From Castanea sativa (taxonomy: Eukaryota; Streptophyta; Magnoliopsida; Fagales; Fagaceae): a DNA stretch of 64,000 bases. The stretch's first letter is position 1. Every line of letters begins with the position of its first letter. Under the pieces are notes generated by a model that saw only the letters and a program-made list of their open reading frames with translations, ran no database searches and had not been told where the DNA came from. This document shows positions 61,205 through 64,000 of the stretch, piece after piece. The stretch is taken from the NCBI RefSeq assembly GCF_040712315.1, contig NC_134013.1:79490001-79554000 (forward strand). Reading direction: 5' to 3'. Made by a program: the position numbers and the translations under genes.

Positions 61205-61222
61205 ATTGACGCCGTCTGTGGG
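61205..61222 (+). promoter_or_regulatory. Primer-binding site
   Basis: ATTGACGCCGTCTGTGGG starts directly after the LTR end. It is one base off the TTGGCGCCGTCTGTGGG stretch I recall behind many plant Ty3/gypsy LTRs. The priming tRNA is not determined here. Confidence 0.65.
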
Positions 61223-61251
61223 AAATCTAGCATTGAAGGAATTGGAACGTC

Positions 61252-64000
61252 ATGGCAGGTTTAGGTTCACACCATGCAGAATCTCAGGGATCGCAGCCTG
61301 AAGATCTTTTTGAGCGTCTTGAGCGCCGGAGGGATCGAGAGGGAAGCGTTCATACCGTATATTTTGGCGCGAGTCACACGTGCGATAGAGGCAGTGCCAC
61401 CCATGAGGATGATGCCAAGGGCATGCAGAGGGAGATTGACCACCTTAAGAAGAAGCTGCGCCGTGTCAGACGAAGGCGGGCTTCACCCCCATTTAATCCT
61501 TCTTCAGGGGAATCCCGGGGAAGCGGTTATAGTTCAAGGTCCTCGATGCCCCACGGCAAAACCTCCTCTTGCGAAGAGGATGACCTACTGGGTCGCAAGC
61601 ATAGGAAGCTCCCCTCTAAGGGCTTGGGGAACGACGCTATGAGCTGAGCGTTACACCAACTCTCCAAATCCCCCTTTTCACATAGGATTGAGAATGGAAG
61701 GCTCCCCAGGCAGTTCACCCAACCCACCTTCACCATTTATAACGACCGGACAGACCCGGTGGAACATGTAAGCCACTTTAATTAGAGGATGGCGGTGCAT
61801 TCTCATAATGAAACCTTGATGTGCAAAGTCTTTCCTTCTAGCTTGGGACCTGTCGCTATGAGATGGTTCAATGGATTAAAGTCGGGGTCTGTCAATTCAT
61901 TCAGGGAACTTACTAGGGCATTCGCGTCTTAGTTTATTACATGCAACAGAGTTCCTTGACCGTTGGACTCGCTGTTATCTATGGCCATGAGGGAGGGTGA
62001 GACGTTGAAAGCATACTCTGACAGGTATTGAGAGATGTTCAATGAGATAGATGGAGATTTTGACGAGGTGGCCATTAATACTTTTAAAGTGGGCCTTCCC
62101 ACTGATCATGACTTGAGGAAATCCTTGACCAAAAAGCCCGTACGGAGTGTACGTCGCCTTATGGACCGTATTGATGAGTACAAAAGGGTTGAAGAAGATC
62201 AACAGCAGGGTAAGGGTAAGACGAAGGTTATCCCGCAAGAGAGAAGGGATTTCAGGTCAGACAGGTATCACAACAATAAGCCGAGGAGAGATTACTCTAG
62301 GCAGTCTGGCTCAGCCACTCCTCAGGCAGTTAAAACTGTATTCCGAGAACCAGTGCCCCAACTATTGGAGAAAGTCTGTAAGGAACCCTACTTCAGATGG
62401 CCCAGTAAAATGGCGGGGGACCCTACGAAGCGGAATCAGAATCTTTTTTGCCAGTACCATCAGGATGTGAGTCATACTACCGAGAATTGTCAGACCCTCT
62501 GGAACCATCTGGAACAGCTTATTAGCGAAGGAAAATTGAAGCAACACCTGTACCAACCTAACGGGCAAGGCAGTCAGTCAGGCTCAAATAATCAGAAGAA
62601 CAATTCATCTCGGCCGCCCTTGGGAACAATTAACGTCATCTTCGCTGCACCTGGCAGGACCGGTTCTTGTCCTACCAGGGTGATGGCAGTGTCACACTCC
62701 CAGGCCAAGGAGTCAGGCTCGAAGTCGAAGAGGATTAAAGGGAATGTGCTTGTCTTGGGATTCTCGGAGGAGGATAAGGTTGGGACCATCCAACCCCATA
62801 ATGACGCTCTGATGGTCACTTTGAGGATAGGGAATTACGACGTCAAAAGGGTGATGATTGATCAAGGCAGCGATGCGGATATTATGTATCTTGACTTATT
62901 CAAGGGGCTAAGGTTAAAACTGGAGGATCTCACTCCTTATGACTCCCCACTGATAAGCTTCGAAGGGAAGACTGTCATACTAAAGGGACATATTCGATTT
63001 CCTGTACAGTCGGGCTTGAAAACGGTCGACGTGGATTTTATTGTGGTTGACGCATATTCCCCATACACGGCCATCCTTGCTAGGCCTTGGTTGCACGCTT
63101 TGGGTGTTGTCTCCTCAACTTTGCATGTTAAAGTAAAATTCCCCTCGAGGGGATTCATCGAAGAAATTCTTGGCAGCCAAGCAGTGGCAAGGCAATGCAT
63201 ATCGGTTACAATACTGCATCAAGCCAAATCAGAGTCCTCGGCCTCGGTTATGAAGGACTTATAGCAATTAACGACTTTGGATGCGCCCGATGCGGTGACA
63301 GCAGAGGAAGCCATGTGTGAAGATTTGGAGAGGTTTCTAATAGCCGATGATCCTGAGAAGTTCTTTCAAGTGGGGATACGGCTACCACGCTAGGAGAAAA
63401 CGGAATTAGTCAAGTTTTTGAAAGACAATATCGATGTCTTTGCTTAGGATCCCTATGAGGCTCCGGGGATTGACCCAAGCTTTATTTGCCACCATTTGAA
63501 CGTCAACCCTGCCGTTGCTCCTAAGAGGCAGCCACCTCGGCGTTCCTCCAAAGAGCATTTTGAGGTTGTTAAAGAAGAAGTGCTCAAGCTCAAAAGGGCT
63601 GTGGCTATTAAGGAAGTTTTCTACCCGGAGTGGTTGGCGCATACAGTTGTGGTGAAAAAGAAGAACGGAAAGTGGAGAGTATGTGTGGACTTTACAGACC
63701 TAAACAAAGCCTGCCCAAAGGACTCGTTCCCGATGCCACGCATCGATCAGCTTGTGGATGCCACGGTCGAGCATCCTCGAGTGAGCTTTTTAGATGCCTT
63801 CCAGGGTTATCACCAAATTCTATTGGCGGCGGATGATCAGGAGAAGACTGCTTTCATTACTCCAACAGGGAACTATCACTATAAAGTGATGCCGTTCGAA
63901 TTGAAAAATGTCGGGGCTACTTACCAAAGGATGATGAGCATAATGTTTGAGTCGCAACTTGGAAAGACCATTGAGGTATATGTGGATGATATGGTAGTGA
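61252..64000 (+). pseudogene. gag-protease-RT polyprotein with eight in-frame stops
   Basis: One frame, without a frameshift, runs from ATG 61252 to the window end. Order: a charged N-terminus with a short coiled coil (DHLKKKLRRVRRRR); the gag core with FTIYNDRTDPVEHV and MRWFNGLKSG; a gag C-terminal part with a CQYHQDVSHTTENC knuckle-like motif (about 62449); a retropepsin-like protease with active site DQGSDADIMY (Asp codon at 62860) and later ILARPWLHALG; then reverse transcriptase with KKKNGKWRVCVDFTDLNKAC, FLDAFQGYHQI and YVDDMVV (63979-63999). Stops lie at 61645, 61783, 61930, 61957, 62029, 63262, 63391 and 63445, all TAG or TGA. Conserved residues are also altered: the usual MPFGLKNAGATYQ motif reads MPFELKNVGATYQ. 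The copy cannot make the full polyprotein. The window cuts it. Confidence 0.88.

Larger units (their letters stand above)
60432..64000 (+). mobile_element. Tat-like Ty3/gypsy LTR retrotransposon, 5' part (runs off the window)
   Basis: A 5' LTR, a primer-binding site and the gag-protease-reverse transcriptase start follow in the canonical order. The window ends inside reverse transcriptase, so RNase H, integrase, any antisense ORF and the 3' LTR are not seen. The Tat-like assignment rests on the gag style, the primer-site sequence and relation to the 34-kb fragment. The 5-bp flank on the left is AAGTG; its partner lies outside. Confidence 0.9.

Overview
The window is nuclear DNA of a flowering plant. 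Three gene families here are plant-typical: a SAM-domain/SGPLD-repeat protein, an NFD4/nodulin-like MFS transporter and a serine-rich protein. GT-AG introns, very AT-rich intergenic DNA, MITEs, tRNA-derived SINEs and several plant LTR-retrotransposon classes agree. The LTR and SINE families look like those of woody eudicots, perhaps Fagales/Fagaceae such as oak or chestnut; that placement is an inference from memory of the repeats and was not tested by a search.

Layout. Only three host genes look intact: the SAM-domain gene (719-1627, +), a three-exon MFS transporter (12636-9253, -; 573 aa after splicing) and a single-exon serine-rich gene (39782-39123, -) with a TATA box. I see no shared pathway or operon-like logic among them. 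The rest is mostly transposon-derived or unassigned AT-rich DNA.

3-25 kb holds MITEs, two LTRs without internal regions, a decayed LINE RNase H piece and a tandemly duplicated SINE. 25.3-30.3 kb is a complete non-autonomous LTR element with a gag but no pol (TR-GAG/LARD type). It abuts a 3' fragment of a Tat-like Ty3/gypsy element (30.3-35.2 kb): a seven-copy minisatellite, a spliced antisense ORF (aORF) and an LTR. 36.2-37.1 kb is a TRIM. 40.0-43.1 kb is an old tandem duplication beside the serine-rich gene, later hit by two solo LTRs and a SINE, each with a perfect target-site duplication. 44.7-45.9 kb is a triple 385-bp tandem repeat. 46.3-48.0 kb has two copies of one MITE family. 48.3-49.5 kb is a 1.2-kb foldback element with a 9-bp target duplication, as in Mutator-like elements. 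50-60 kb is gene-poor. 60.4 kb to the window end is the 5' part of a Tat-like Ty3/gypsy element (LTR, primer-binding site, gag, protease, start of reverse transcriptase), frame-preserved but with eight in-frame nonsense codons.

Six LTRs of one broad family lie in the window (4.2, 6.7, 34.4, 40.7, 41.8 and 60.4 kb). Nothing prokaryotic (operons, CRISPR) is present. No bona fide tRNA, rRNA or known miRNA gene was recognised, but this was reading by eye.
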